Part shown: in pieces, positions 1 through 9,693 of the stretch
Layout: every line of letters starts with the position of its first letter
Position numbering within the stretch: the stretch's first letter is position 1
Assembly (NCBI GenBank): GCA_013414765.1
Contig: CP058708.1
Location: forward strand, 1,855,553-1,919,552
Source: Candidatus Accumulibacter cognatus
Lineage (GTDB): Bacteria; Pseudomonadota; Gammaproteobacteria; Burkholderiales; Rhodocyclaceae
Length of the DNA: 64,000 bases
Direction: 5' to 3'
The notes under the pieces: generated by a model
Databases searched by the model: none
Seen by the model: only the letters and a program-made list of their open reading frames with translations
What the model was told of the DNA's origin: nothing
Translations under genes and position numbers: made by a program

Positions 1-158
1 GCCATCACCGCGCCAGCCAGATTGACCACCGATTCGAGGGCATCCGAGAGTAGGCCGACTGAACCTGTCAGTAGCCAGGCCAATCCCTTCAGCGTGAGCG
101 TAGCGAGCGCTGCGGCGATCGACAGCCATGCGTAGAATTTGAGTGGAGGCGAAGCCAT
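1..158 (-). CDS. Cation diffusion facilitator (CDF) transporter, N-terminal part
   Basis: The reverse strand from an ATG at 158 is open to the window edge, so only about 52 N-terminal residues are visible. They start [20 protein letters not shown] and run into [20 protein letters not shown]. The first transmembrane segment followed by the [11 protein letters not shown] motif, with the metal-binding Asp, is typical of CDF proteins, which export Zn, Co, Fe or Mn in exchange for protons. The metal cannot be judged from this fragment. It diverges from rsmB, so the two genes probably share the control region at about 159-375. Confidence 0.75.
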   Translation of the reverse strand, partial: MASPPLKFYAWLSIAAALATLTLKGLAWLLTGSVGLLSDALESVVNLAGAVM

Positions 159-375
159 GCACGTATTATCGTCTGTCAGCGACGATCTCGCCATCGCCAG
201 GCATCGTGCTAAACTCGTAGGATCCCAAATCGCAACCAAATTCCCGGCCTTGCCTTCCACTTCTTCCCCTTCGCCGCGCGCGCTGCGCGTGCGCAAACCA
301 ACGCTTCCTGAGAACGGTTCTTCACCGTGCCTGGACGGGCCGGCACCATCCACGCTTGCTCCGGATTCACTAGCT

Positions 376-1611
376 TTGAGCCTGTCGCTGGCGGCGCGGG
401 TGATGGCACGCGTGCACGCCGGACAGAGCCTGACGCAGGCGCTGGCCATCCTCGGCAAAACGGAGCCAGCAGCCCGTGCTGCAGCCCAGGACGTGGTTTA
501 CGGCAGCTTGCGCCGGTACGGTTGTGGTGAGTTCATCCTGCGGCGCCTGCTGCAAAGATCGCTGCCGCATCCAGAAGTGCAGGCACTCCTGCTGGGAGCG
601 CTGTACCGTTTGCAAACGCGTCCTGAATCCGGCTACATGGTGGTCGATCAGGCCGTGGCGGCGGCTAGCGAACTAGCGGGCGGCGGCTTCAAGGGTCTGG
701 TGAATGGCGTGCTGCGAAATTATCTGCGCCAGCGAGAGGTCCTGCATGCAGCCATGCTCGATGATGATGAAGCCGCGCAACAGCATCCTGGCTGGTGGCT
801 GGCACGTCTGCGGCGTTGTTATCCGGAGAGTTGGCAGAACATCGTTGCGGTCGGCAATCTCCCGCCACCGATGACCCTGCGTGTCAATCGGCGACGTGCC
901 ACGCTGACTGATTATGCAACACGTCTGCAGAACGCCGGTTTGTCGGCCCGGACGGCGGGAGGCGACGCACTGATCCTTGCCAAACCGGTCTCGGTCGATG
1001 CCTTGCCAGGATTCGTCGACGGACTGGTATCGATCCAGGATTTCGGCGCCCAACGTGCTGTACACCTCCTTGCACCCCTCGATGGCCAACGTGTACTCGA
1101 CGCGTGTGCGGCACCAGGCGGAAAAACCGGGCATCTGCTTGAAATGGCGGACATCCAGCTGCTGGCGCTCGACATCGACGGCAATCGCACACGTCGAATC
1201 GAGGATAATTTGCAGCGCCTTGGCCTGCAGGCGAAGGTACGGGTAGCCGATTGTCGAGCGACCGATCAGTGGTGGGATGGCCGGCCGTTCGAGTCCATTC
1301 TTGTCGATGTGCCCTGCTCGGCGTCGGGCGTTGCGCGTCGGCACCCGGATATCAAATATCTGCGACGGGAGAGCGATATCAGACGCTTCGCTCGCATCCA
1401 GACTGAAATTCTTGACAAGCTTTGGCCACTGCTGAAACCGGGCGGCAAACTGCTCTACGCGACCTGTTCGGTTTTCCCAGAAGAGAACGGTGCGCAGATC
1501 GACGCCTTCCTCTTTCGCCAGCCAACCGCCAGGCGCCTGGACGAAGAAAGACTCCTGCCTCAGGAAGAACATGACGGATTCTATTATGCCTTGCTACGGA
1601 AAGCGGTTTAG
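376..1611 (+). CDS. rsmB: 16S rRNA (cytosine-967 C5) methyltransferase RsmB
   Basis: SAM-dependent enzyme that methylates C967 of 16S rRNA. An N-terminal NusB-like RNA-binding region ([14 protein letters not shown] onwards) is followed by a Rossmann methyltransferase fold with the SAM loop [18 protein letters not shown], the motif-IV cysteine in DVPCSASGV and the catalytic cysteine in [11 protein letters not shown]. The frame is open from 139, and an ATG at 157 has a good GGAGG, but that ATG sits on the divergent CDF start and would add about 70 low-complexity residues. TTG at 376 gives 411 aa, close to the usual family length. The stop overlaps the next gene by 41 nt. Confidence 0.9.
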   Translation: MSLSLAARVMARVHAGQSLTQALAILGKTEPAARAAAQDVVYGSLRRYGCGEFILRRLLQRSLPHPEVQALLLGALYRLQTRPESGYMVVDQAVAAASELAGGGFKGLVNGVLRNYLRQREVLHAAMLDDDEAAQQHPGWWLARLRRCYPESWQNIVAVGNLPPPMTLRVNRRRATLTDYATRLQNAGLSARTAGGDALILAKPVSVDALPGFVDGLVSIQDFGAQRAVHLLAPLDGQRVLDACAAPGGKTGHLLEMADIQLLALDIDGNRTRRIEDNLQRLGLQAKVRVADCRATDQWWDGRPFESILVDVPCSASGVARRHPDIKYLRRESDIRRFARIQTEILDKLWPLLKPGGKLLYATCSVFPEENGAQIDAFLFRQPTARRLDEERLLPQEEHDGFYYALLRKAV

Positions 1612-2209
1612 CGCCCTGCTCCTGGGATGGCTGCTGTCTGTTTCGGCTGGCTGTTGGGCTGCCGACATAAGCGTCCGCAACCCGAACATTTCCGCAGGCG
1701 ACGACGGCTATACACTGGCCGCAGATTTCAACATCAATCTCAACGCCCGACTCGACGAGGCCATAGCCAGGGGCATTACCCTGTATTTTGTCGTCGATTT
1801 CGAGTTGAGTCGTTCGCGCTGGTACTGGCTGGACGAACAGGTGATCAGCCGCAGCCAAACTTATCAGCTTTCCTACCATGCGCTGACGCGCCAGTATCGT
1901 TTGTCGAGCGGTGCCTTGCACCAGAGCTTCACCTCGCTCGACGATGCGCAACGCATTCTATCGCGATTGCGTAACTGGCAGGTTCTCGACAAAGGATCGC
2001 TCAAGGTCGACCAGACTTATCTCGCCGCTGTGCGCATGCGTCTCGACCTGTCGCAGATGCCCAAGACCTTTCAGGTCAACGCCCTGGCCAACCGGGACTG
2101 GAACCTTTCTTCCGATTGGGCACGCTGGAACTTCACACCTGTCGAAACAACCCCATTCACAGCAGCAGGTACTCCGACCTTGGCGGCGCCTGGCATGGAC
2201 GCCAAATGA
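1571..2209 (+). CDS. DUF4390 domain protein, exported
   Basis: A 212-aa protein with an N-terminal signal-like hydrophobic segment ([18 protein letters not shown]) and a DUF4390 body containing DFELSRSRWYWLDE and QYRLSSGALHQSF. The function of the family is unknown. As I recall, in betaproteobacteria it sits between rsmB and ntrY. ATG 1571 follows AGGAAG. The gene overlaps rsmB at its start and shares an ATGA with ntrY at its end, so all three are probably translationally coupled. The position suggests a periplasmic or membrane role connected with NtrY, which is inference from context only. Confidence 0.85.
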   Translation: MTDSIMPCYGKRFSALLLGWLLSVSAGCWAADISVRNPNISAGDDGYTLAADFNINLNARLDEAIARGITLYFVVDFELSRSRWYWLDEQVISRSQTYQLSYHALTRQYRLSSGALHQSFTSLDDAQRILSRLRNWQVLDKGSLKVDQTYLAAVRMRLDLSQMPKTFQVNALANRDWNLSSDWARWNFTPVETTPFTAAGTPTLAAPGMDAK

Positions 2210-4359
2210 AAGCACTGATCGTTGCCGCAGCATCGTTTGGCGGCATCCTGCTGTTTCTTCTGGCATCGGCAAGCGCCAATACCGCGCTCTTCGCCAGTCA
2301 CTACCCGTGGTTGCTCGGGTTGAACGCGATTGTTGCCCTGTCGCTGCTGGCGCTGATTGCCTGGCAATTACAAGCACTCTGGCGAGAACATCGGGCGCAG
2401 GTGTTCGGTTCGCGCCTCAAACTTCGCCTGATGTTGATGTTCGGTCTCATGGCTGTCTTGCCCGGGGTGCTGATTTACGCGGTGTCGGTACAGTTCGTCA
2501 CCAAAAGCATTGAAACCTGGTTTGACGTTCGCGTCGAGAAGGCCCTTGAAGCAGGCCTGAATCTCGGTCGCAGTGCGCTTGAATCCTTGCTCGAAGACCT
2601 TGCGGTCAAAGGGCAGGCGATGGCGATGGAACTAGGTGAACGTTCGGAAGCGCAGCGGCGATTCGAGCTCGGTCGCTTGCGTGAGCAGAATGGAGTGCAA
2701 TCTGCAGCCTTGTTTTCGACCAGTGGCGAGTTGCTGGCAACGGCCACGGGTGATCTCGCCAACCGGCTGCCCGCACAGCCGTCACCCGAACAGTTGCGTC
2801 GTGCGCGCAGCGAGCGCAGGTACACGGTCATTGAAAGCAATGGTGAGAAGGACTTCAGCCTGCATGTCCTGGTGCCCGTCGCGCCGCATGGGCTCGGCGC
2901 CGAAACGCGCATTCTGCAACTCACGGAGCCTGTACCGAGTGCGCTCGCACTAAATGCCAACAGTGTGCAGGCCGTGTATGCTGATTATCAAGAACTCTCC
3001 TTGGGGCGTGAAGGGCTGACCCGGATCTATGCGATGACCCTCACCCTTACCGTTCTTCTGGCGTTGTTCACCGCCATCGCGTTGGCCTTTGTGCTGGCCC
3101 GTCGTCTTTCGGCACCCCTGTCAATCCTCGCCGAGGGCACCCAGGCTGTGGCGGCTGGCGACTACACTCCTCGGCAGGCGATCTACAGCCGTGATGAACT
3201 GGGCATCCTGACGCGCTCATTCAAGCAGATGACCAGCCAGCTGGATGAGGCGCGACGCGATAACGAACGCCACCGCGCCGAGCTTGAAGCCGCACGCGCC
3301 TACCTGGAATCGATTCTGGCCAACCTGTCTGCCGGCGTCCTCGTCTTCGACCGGCGCTTCGTACTGCGGACGGTGAATGAGGGCGCACTGACCATCCTTG
3401 TTGACGACTTTGCCGGTCTGCGCGGGGAGGTTGTAGCAGTCTGGCCTCGCCAGCAGGTGTTGGGCCAGGCCATCATTGATGCCTTTGCCGAGGGCCAACG
3501 CACGGAATGGCAGGAGCAGATCGAGCTTGAGCATCCCGATGGCCCACCACAGATCCTGCTCCTGCGAGGGACTCAGCTCCCGGATGAATCGCACGGTGGC
3601 TATGTCGTTGTTTTCGACGATGTGACGCGACTCGTCGCCGCCCAGCGCAGTGCCGCGTGGGGTGAAGTGGCCAGGCGGCTGGCGCATGAGATCAAGAACC
3701 CCTTGACGCCGATTCAGTTATCCGCCGAGCGTCTGCAAATGAAGCTTGCCGACCGGCTCGGCGCTGCCGATGCCGAGATGCTCGCTCGCTCGACCCAAAC
3801 CATCATCATGCAGGTGCAGGCGATGAAGCGGATGGTCAATGACTTCAGCGATTATGCGCGCATGCCCGCGCCCGAACTGGCGGTAGTCGACCTCAACGTA
3901 CTGGTCGTCGAAGTGCTCGGTCTCTACGAGACTTCACGCGCCTCGATCGAACGGAATCTCGCCGCCGGACTGCCTCCGGTTTGGGGAGACACCACCCAGT
4001 TGAGGCAGATCATCCACAATCTGCTGCGCAACGCCGAAGAGGCGCAGGAGGCCGTAGATTCACCCTGTATCGCGATCAGCACACGCCGTTCCGATCATAT
4101 GGTCGAACTGCTGGTGAGTGATCTGGGACCAGGTTTTCCACCCGAAATCATGGCGCGAGTCTTCGAGCCCTATGTCACGACCAAGGCACGCGGTACCGGC
4201 CTGGGCCTGGCGATCGTCAAGAAGATCGTTGATGAGCATCATGGCCGCATCAGGATCAACAATCGTCAGCCAATCGGTGCCGAGGTCAGCATCATGTTGC
4301 CGCTGGCAGCTCTGCCGGCACCCCGGCGACGCGCAAGCCAACTTCCTTCCGAGGTCTGA
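2206..4359 (+). CDS. ntrY: Sensor histidine kinase NtrY
   Basis: A 717-aa membrane sensor kinase. Several hydrophobic segments lie in about the first 100 residues and near 275-300, then a HAMP linker (LARRLSAPLSILAEGTQAV), a PAS-like region (about 370-470), HisKA with the phospho-acceptor in RRLAHEIKNPLTP, and a HATPase_c domain with the N box NLLRNAEEAQ and glycine boxes (DLGPGFPP, GTGLGLAIVKKI). NtrY is known to phosphorylate NtrX in nitrogen or redox control. The start at 2206 overlaps the previous stop as ATGA, and ntrX begins 2 nt after the stop. Confidence 0.93.
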   Translation: MKALIVAAASFGGILLFLLASASANTALFASHYPWLLGLNAIVALSLLALIAWQLQALWREHRAQVFGSRLKLRLMLMFGLMAVLPGVLIYAVSVQFVTKSIETWFDVRVEKALEAGLNLGRSALESLLEDLAVKGQAMAMELGERSEAQRRFELGRLREQNGVQSAALFSTSGELLATATGDLANRLPAQPSPEQLRRARSERRYTVIESNGEKDFSLHVLVPVAPHGLGAETRILQLTEPVPSALALNANSVQAVYADYQELSLGREGLTRIYAMTLTLTVLLALFTAIALAFVLARRLSAPLSILAEGTQAVAAGDYTPRQAIYSRDELGILTRSFKQMTSQLDEARRDNERHRAELEAARAYLESILANLSAGVLVFDRRFVLRTVNEGALTILVDDFAGLRGEVVAVWPRQQVLGQAIIDAFAEGQRTEWQEQIELEHPDGPPQILLLRGTQLPDESHGGYVVVFDDVTRLVAAQRSAAWGEVARRLAHEIKNPLTPIQLSAERLQMKLADRLGAADAEMLARSTQTIIMQVQAMKRMVNDFSDYARMPAPELAVVDLNVLVVEVLGLYETSRASIERNLAAGLPPVWGDTTQLRQIIHNLLRNAEEAQEAVDSPCIAISTRRSDHMVELLVSDLGPGFPPEIMARVFEPYVTTKARGTGLGLAIVKKIVDEHHGRIRINNRQPIGAEVSIMLPLAALPAPRRRASQLPSEV

Positions 4360-4361
4360 TC

Positions 4362-5624
4362 ATGGCGCAAATACTGATCGTCGATGACGAAATGGGAATT
4401 CGCGAATTGCTGTCCGAGATTCTGGCCGATGAAGGCCACTCGGTGTGGTTGGCCGAGAACGCTGCTGCGGCGCGCAAGTTGCGCACCGATAAACGGCCCG
4501 ATCTGGTCCTGCTGGACATCTGGATGCCCGATACCGATGGAATTTCACTGCTCAAGGAGTGGTCTGCGGGCGGCCTTCTGACGATGCCGGTGGTGATGAT
4601 GTCGGGTCATGGTACGATCGACTCTGCAGTCGAGGCGACGCGCATTGGCGCCACCGATTTTCTCGAAAAACCGATCGCTCTGCAAAAGCTGCTGCTCACT
4701 GTCAAGAAAGCGCTCAAACACGAAACGGTGATGCTCAAGAAACCGTTGACGCTCGATGCTTTCGCTCGCTCCCCATTGCTCAAGGATCTCAAGAAGCGCC
4801 TCGAGCAGGCTGCAGCGAAAACCTCGGTACTGCTCCTCAAGAGTGCCTCCGGCAGCATCGCCGAAATTTGCGCGCGAACCTTGCAGACACACCGGGCACC
4901 CTGGCTGGATCTGTCGACATCGAGCGCGCCGTTGACGCAGGAAATGCTGCAGAACGCTAGCGGCGGTATCGTTTTCATCTCCGATCTAGCACAGCTCGGA
5001 AAGCTGCAGCAGATGAATCTGATCTTTGCGCTTGAAAGGCTCGAAAGACACAATCTGCAGTTGGTTGCTGCGTCGACCCGGCAACTGGCAAACCTGGTCG
5101 ACGCCGGCTGGGATCCGGGGCTGGTCAATCGCCTGGGTGAAGTCTGGGTAGCGCTACCACAGATCTCAGGCCACGCCGACGACGTTCCCGAGATTGCCAC
5201 CATGTTGCTGGCCCATCTTGCCGAGCGTGGCGAGGTCCCGCTCAGGCATTTCTCCAGCGGCGCCCAGAACTCACTCCGTTTGCACCATTGGCACGGTGAG
5301 TGGGCAGAACTGCTGACGACCGTCAAGAATCTCGCACTCTCGGCGCTCGACGAAGAAATCAGTGCCGATGACGTCGCCCGTATCCTGCAGATCGAGGGCG
5401 GACAGATCGGTGCCTCTACACCCCTGCCGGCGATTTTTTTCGATCAACCGCTGCGCGAAGCCCGCGAGGCCTTCGAAAGGATGTATTTCGAATATCACCT
5501 GACCGGCGAACGCGGTAGTATGACGCGTTTGGCAGAAAAGACCGGCCTTGAACGCACCCACCTTTACCGCAAGTTGAAGCAACTTGGGCTCAATGTTGGC
5601 CGGCGTGGTGACGAGCGCGAGTAA
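4362..5624 (+). CDS. ntrX: NtrX-type response regulator with degenerate AAA+ domain
   Basis: A 420-aa regulator. Residues 1-120 are a receiver domain with acidic IVDDE, phospho-acceptor Asp in LVLLDIWMPDTDG, the conserved Thr/Ser region in MMSGHG and Lys in FLEKPIAL. The C-terminus is a Fis-type helix-turn-helix (RLAEKTGLERTHLYRKLKQLG). The middle occupies the place of the sigma-54-activator ATPase but shows no Walker A GxxxxGK and no GAFTGA loop; the P-loop position reads LLKSASGSIAEI. It should therefore bind DNA without driving sigma-54 open-complex formation. It forms an operon with ntrY. Confidence 0.9.
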   Translation: MAQILIVDDEMGIRELLSEILADEGHSVWLAENAAAARKLRTDKRPDLVLLDIWMPDTDGISLLKEWSAGGLLTMPVVMMSGHGTIDSAVEATRIGATDFLEKPIALQKLLLTVKKALKHETVMLKKPLTLDAFARSPLLKDLKKRLEQAAAKTSVLLLKSASGSIAEICARTLQTHRAPWLDLSTSSAPLTQEMLQNASGGIVFISDLAQLGKLQQMNLIFALERLERHNLQLVAASTRQLANLVDAGWDPGLVNRLGEVWVALPQISGHADDVPEIATMLLAHLAERGEVPLRHFSSGAQNSLRLHHWHGEWAELLTTVKNLALSALDEEISADDVARILQIEGGQIGASTPLPAIFFDQPLREAREAFERMYFEYHLTGERGSMTRLAEKTGLERTHLYRKLKQLGLNVGRRGDERE

Positions 5625-5659
5625 AGTCTAACCTTGAGGGTTATCGGGGGATCAAGAAA

Positions 5660-7090
5660 ATGCACATCGTCATTCTCGGTGCTGGCCAGGTAGGTGCCAG
5701 CGTTGCCGAAAGTCTCGTCTCTGAAAACAACGACATCACGGTGGTCGATAGCGATCATGAACGGCTGGCGCATTTGCAAGATCGCCTTGACTTGCAGACG
5801 GTGGTTGGCAACGCGGCGCATCCATCGGTCTTGGCAAATGCCGGTTTGCGTGACGCCGATCTGCTGATCGCCGTTACGCAGAGCGATCAGACCAATCTCG
5901 TTGCTTGCAAGGTGGCACACAGCATCTTCAACGTTCCGGCGCGGATCGCCCGGCTGCGTGCTCGCGACTTCCTGGACAGTGAAAAGCTGTTGTCCTCGGA
6001 AAATTTCGCTGTCGATTATGCCTTGTGTCCAGAACAGGTCATCACCGAGTATATTGCGCGCCTGGTCGATTTTCCAGAAGCATTGCAGGTTCTGAGTTTT
6101 GGCGGCGGCCGTCTGGCGCTCGTCGCCGTTCGTGCCTACGCTGGTGGCCTGCTGGTTGGGCGCCCGATCAAGGATATGTCCGATCATCTGCCGGCGGGAA
6201 TCGAAGGGCGCATCGCGGCGATCTTTCGTCGCGATGGGGCAATCACGCCGACCGGCGAAACGATCATCGAAGATGGAGATGAAGTCTTCCTGCTGGCAGC
6301 CGAAGAACATATCCGGACCATGATGAGAGAACTCCGGCGCTCTCTGGAGCCTGTCCGGCGGGTGATGATCGCCGGCGGTGGCAATATCGGGCTACGTGTC
6401 GCCCAGGCGCTCGAGAGCAAGTGCGAGGTAAAGGTTGTCGAACTTGACCGCCGCCGAGCTGAGTTTGTCGCCTCCGCTCTAAAATCGGTGCTGGTACTCA
6501 GCGGTGACGCCACCGACGAGGAGTTGTTGCAGCAGGAAGCGATCGATGAAATGGATCTCTTCCTGGCGCTCACCAACGACGATGAAGATAATATCATGGC
6601 CGGGTCGCTTGCCAAGCGGATGGGCAGCAAGCGCGTGGTGGCGCTGATCAACCGGCGCGCTTATGCCGAACTCGTCCAGGGCGGGCCGATCGACATCGCG
6701 ATTTCGCCGGCACAGGTATCGATCGGTACACTACTTACCTACGTCCGTCATGGCGATGTGGCACAGGTTCACAGCTTGCGCCGTGGTGCTGCCGAAGCGC
6801 TCGAGATCGTCGCACACGGTGAGCAGAAGAATTCGAAAGTGGTTGGCCGGCGCATCGGTGAGTTGCCGGAGATTGCGGGCGCATTCATCGCGGCGATCGT
6901 ACGCGATCTCGACAAGAGCCAGGAGGTCGGCTTTTTCGGCCTGGCTAGACAGAAGCAGATGGGCCACGTACTGATCGCCCACAAGGACGTGATGATCGAG
7001 TCCGGAGACCACGTGATCGTCTTCTGCCTCGACAAGAAGGTGGTCAAGCAGGTGGAGAAACTGTTCGCAGTCGGTTTCCATTTCTTCTGA
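5660..7090 (+). CDS. trkA: Trk potassium uptake NAD-binding subunit TrkA
   Basis: A 476-aa cytoplasmic regulator of the Trk K+ channel. It is a tandem duplication of the RCK unit: Rossmann nucleotide loops at residue 5 (ILGAGQVGASVAE) and about 236 (IAGGGNIGLRVAQ), each followed by a TrkA_C regulatory domain. Length matches the family. The adjacent downstream gene encodes the membrane subunit TrkH, 11 nt away. The gene lies 35 nt after ntrX and may be read through from that operon. Confidence 0.95.
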   Translation: MHIVILGAGQVGASVAESLVSENNDITVVDSDHERLAHLQDRLDLQTVVGNAAHPSVLANAGLRDADLLIAVTQSDQTNLVACKVAHSIFNVPARIARLRARDFLDSEKLLSSENFAVDYALCPEQVITEYIARLVDFPEALQVLSFGGGRLALVAVRAYAGGLLVGRPIKDMSDHLPAGIEGRIAAIFRRDGAITPTGETIIEDGDEVFLLAAEEHIRTMMRELRRSLEPVRRVMIAGGGNIGLRVAQALESKCEVKVVELDRRRAEFVASALKSVLVLSGDATDEELLQQEAIDEMDLFLALTNDDEDNIMAGSLAKRMGSKRVVALINRRAYAELVQGGPIDIAISPAQVSIGTLLTYVRHGDVAQVHSLRRGAAEALEIVAHGEQKNSKVVGRRIGELPEIAGAFIAAIVRDLDKSQEVGFFGLARQKQMGHVLIAHKDVMIESGDHVIVFCLDKKVVKQVEKLFAVGFHFF

Positions 7091-7101
7091 GAGGCCCCGC
7101 C

Positions 7102-8556
7102 ATGCAACGTTATTATCCGGTGATTCGGGTTCTCTCGCTGGTGATCTGCATGTTTGGCCTGACCATGCTGCTTCCCCTGGCCTTGTCCTGGGCGACGCAG
7201 GACGGTGCCGAGAGTGCCTTCGACGAGGCTGTCGTGTTGACGGTCGGGACCGGTCTTGGGTTGTGGTATGCGACTCGCAGGGAAAAGCGTGACCTGACGA
7301 TTCGCGACGGTTTCCTGATGGTCGCGCTGGTATGGACGGTCTTGCCGGTCTACGCCGCACTGCCCTTGGTCTTACAACTTGGTGCGAGTTTTACGGATGC
7401 CTATTTTGAAGCGGTCTCTGGTCTGACCACGACCGGTGCAACGGTTTTCGAGGGACTGGACGCGGTACCTGTGTCGATCAATTTCTGGCGTTGCCAACTG
7501 GTCTGGCTCGGAGGCATGGGCTTGATCGTTCTGGCGGTGGCGATCCTGCCCTTACTCGGAATCGGTGGCCGCCAGATGTTCAAGGCGGAAACTCCAGGGC
7601 CGATGAAGGACTCGAAAATGACTCCGCGCATGGCTGAAACGGCAAAGGGCCTGTGGTTGGTCTACACATTGATCTCGATCGGCTGCATTCTGGGCTACCG
7701 TTGGGCCGGCATGTCCTGGCTCGATGCGATCATGCACATGTTCAGCACCATGGGGCTCGGCGGCTTCTCCAGCCACGACGCGAGCTTCGGATTCTTTGAT
7801 TCGCCGACGATCGAAGCCGTCAGTATCGCGTTCATGCTGATCGCGGGCTGCAATTTCGCGACCCACTACATCGTTCTTTCAGGTCGTTCGCTGCGCCCTT
7901 ATGTGACCGATCCGGAAGCCGGGTCCTTTCTCCTGGTCACCCTCGGCAGTGTCGTCGCGATCGCCGTCTTTCTCTATGAGCATGAGGTTTATCCGAGCTT
8001 TGTCGATGCGCTCAGGTTTTCCGCCTTCAATGTCGTCTCGATCGCGACGACCACGGGATATGCCAACACTGACTATGCCCTGTGGCCTATGTTTGCTCCG
8101 TTGTGGATGTTGTTTCTGTCGAGCTTTGCGACCAGCGCGGGTTCGACAGGGGGTGGTATCAAGATGATCCGGGCCATTGTGCTCTACAAGCAGGTCTACC
8201 GCGAACTGACACGCGCCATGCATCCCAACGCCGTGCATCCGATCAAAATCGGCAGCGAAGTGGTGCCTCCCAACATTCTCTTCGCGGTGTTAGCTTTTGG
8301 CTTCATGTACATGGTGTGCATTGTCTCGATGACGCTGGCGCTTTCCTTCTCCGGGCTCGAGATCATCACCGCCTTCTCGGCGGTCGTCGCGAGCATCAAC
8401 AATACTGGGCCAGGTCTCGGCGAAGTCGGTCCGGCGAACAACTTCAGCGGTCTGAGCGACTTCCAGACCTGGGTGTGTACCTTCGCCATGCTGCTTGGGC
8501 GCCTCGAAATCTTCACCTTGCTGGTGGTCATGACTCCGGCTTTCTGGCGCAAGTAG
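7102..8556 (+). CDS. trkH: Trk potassium uptake membrane subunit TrkH
   Basis: A 484-aa integral membrane protein forming the K+ pathway. It shows repeated helix-pore-helix units with selectivity-filter segments such as SGLTTTGATVFEGL, FSTMGLGGFSSHD, TTTGYANTDY and NTGPGLGEVG, as in the SKT/TrkH superfamily. It has many hydrophobic helices throughout and normal family length. It follows trkA closely, forming a complete two-gene Trk module. Confidence 0.95.
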   Translation: MQRYYPVIRVLSLVICMFGLTMLLPLALSWATQDGAESAFDEAVVLTVGTGLGLWYATRREKRDLTIRDGFLMVALVWTVLPVYAALPLVLQLGASFTDAYFEAVSGLTTTGATVFEGLDAVPVSINFWRCQLVWLGGMGLIVLAVAILPLLGIGGRQMFKAETPGPMKDSKMTPRMAETAKGLWLVYTLISIGCILGYRWAGMSWLDAIMHMFSTMGLGGFSSHDASFGFFDSPTIEAVSIAFMLIAGCNFATHYIVLSGRSLRPYVTDPEAGSFLLVTLGSVVAIAVFLYEHEVYPSFVDALRFSAFNVVSIATTTGYANTDYALWPMFAPLWMLFLSSFATSAGSTGGGIKMIRAIVLYKQVYRELTRAMHPNAVHPIKIGSEVVPPNILFAVLAFGFMYMVCIVSMTLALSFSGLEIITAFSAVVASINNTGPGLGEVGPANNFSGLSDFQTWVCTFAMLLGRLEIFTLLVVMTPAFWRK

Positions 8557-8616
8557 AAGCGAAAAAGCGGATAATCGCGGTTTCGCAGCATATTTCCCGC
8601 TGCGGCGGAGCCCAAT

Positions 8617-9693
8617 GTGACCCGACCCTGCAACGACACTTTCCTGCGCGCCCTGCTCAAGGAACCGACCGAGTACACCCCGGTCTGGCTGATGCGGCAG
8701 GCGGGCCGCTATCTGCCCGAATACTGCGAAACGCGCCGGCGTGCCGGCAGTTTCCTGCAGTTGTGCAAGAGTCCGGCCATGGCCTGCGAGGTCACCCTGC
8801 AGCCGCTCACGCGCTACAATCTCGACGCTGCAATCCTTTTCTCGGACATCCTGACGGTGCCCGATGCAATGGGACTCGGGCTTTATTTCACCGACGGTGA
8901 AGGACCACGCTTCGAACGTCCGCTGCGCGAGGAATGGGCGATCCGCGATCTGACCGCGCCGGACCCCTGGGATCATCTGCGTTACGTGATGGACGCCGTC
9001 GCTGAAATAAGACGGGCGCTGAACAATACCGTGCCGCTGATCGGTTTCTCCGGCAGCCCTTACACTCTCGCCTGTTACATGGTCGAAGGTGGCGCGAGTA
9101 GCGATTACCGGCGCATCAAGGGCATGCTCTACGATCGTTCGGACCTGCTGCATCGCATTCTGTCGGTCACTGCCGATGCCGTCAGCGCTTACCTCAATGC
9201 CCAGATCGAGTCCGGAGCACAGGCAGTGATGATTTTCGATTCCTGGGGCGGCTCGCTTTCGGCAGCCGCTTATCAGGAATTCTCGTTACCCTACCTGCGA
9301 CGCATCGTCGGTAGTCTGATCCGCAAACGAGCAGGGGAATATGTTCCGTCGATCGTGTTCACCAAAGGAGGGGGACTGTGGCTGGAATCGATTGCAGACA
9401 TCGGCTGTGATGCAATCGGCCTCGACTGGATGATCGATATAGGTGACGCGCGCCGGCGGGTGGGTCAGCGGGTCGCCCTGCAAGGCAATCTCGATCCTGG
9501 CGTGCTCTTTGCCTCTCCCGATCGGATAGCCGCCGAGGCCAGGAGCGTGCTGGACAGTTACGGTCCGTACAACACCGGTCATGTCTTTAATCTTGGGCAC
9601 GGGATTTCCCAGTTTACGCCACCCGAAAACGTGGCCGCTCTGGTCGATGCAGTACATACCCATAGCCGTCTCCTGCGTATAAAAAACGAATAA
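8617..9693 (+). CDS. hemE: Uroporphyrinogen decarboxylase HemE
   Basis: A 358-aa cytosolic enzyme that decarboxylates uroporphyrinogen III to coproporphyrinogen III in haem synthesis. The N-terminal signature [15 protein letters not shown], the catalytic Asp region in [16 protein letters not shown] and [17 protein letters not shown] are all visible. Translation starts at GTG 8617. It is followed by a 342-bp gap rich in DnaA-box-like sites before priA. Confidence 0.96.
   Translation: MTRPCNDTFLRALLKEPTEYTPVWLMRQAGRYLPEYCETRRRAGSFLQLCKSPAMACEVTLQPLTRYNLDAAILFSDILTVPDAMGLGLYFTDGEGPRFERPLREEWAIRDLTAPDPWDHLRYVMDAVAEIRRALNNTVPLIGFSGSPYTLACYMVEGGASSDYRRIKGMLYDRSDLLHRILSVTADAVSAYLNAQIESGAQAVMIFDSWGGSLSAAAYQEFSLPYLRRIVGSLIRKRAGEYVPSIVFTKGGGLWLESIADIGCDAIGLDWMIDIGDARRRVGQRVALQGNLDPGVLFASPDRIAAEARSVLDSYGPYNTGHVFNLGHGISQFTPPENVAALVDAVHTHSRLLRIKNE

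Noticed and set aside
139-375. N-terminal extension of rsmB from 139 or from ATG 157
   Set aside because: The roughly 70 extra residues are Pro/Ser-rich and unlike the family, and the ATG at 157 overlaps the divergent transporter start. It is kept only as an alternative despite its good GGAGG.
673-1572. 299-aa reverse-strand open frame over rsmB
   Set aside because: Antisense to intact rsmB motifs; composition is that of a shadow frame.
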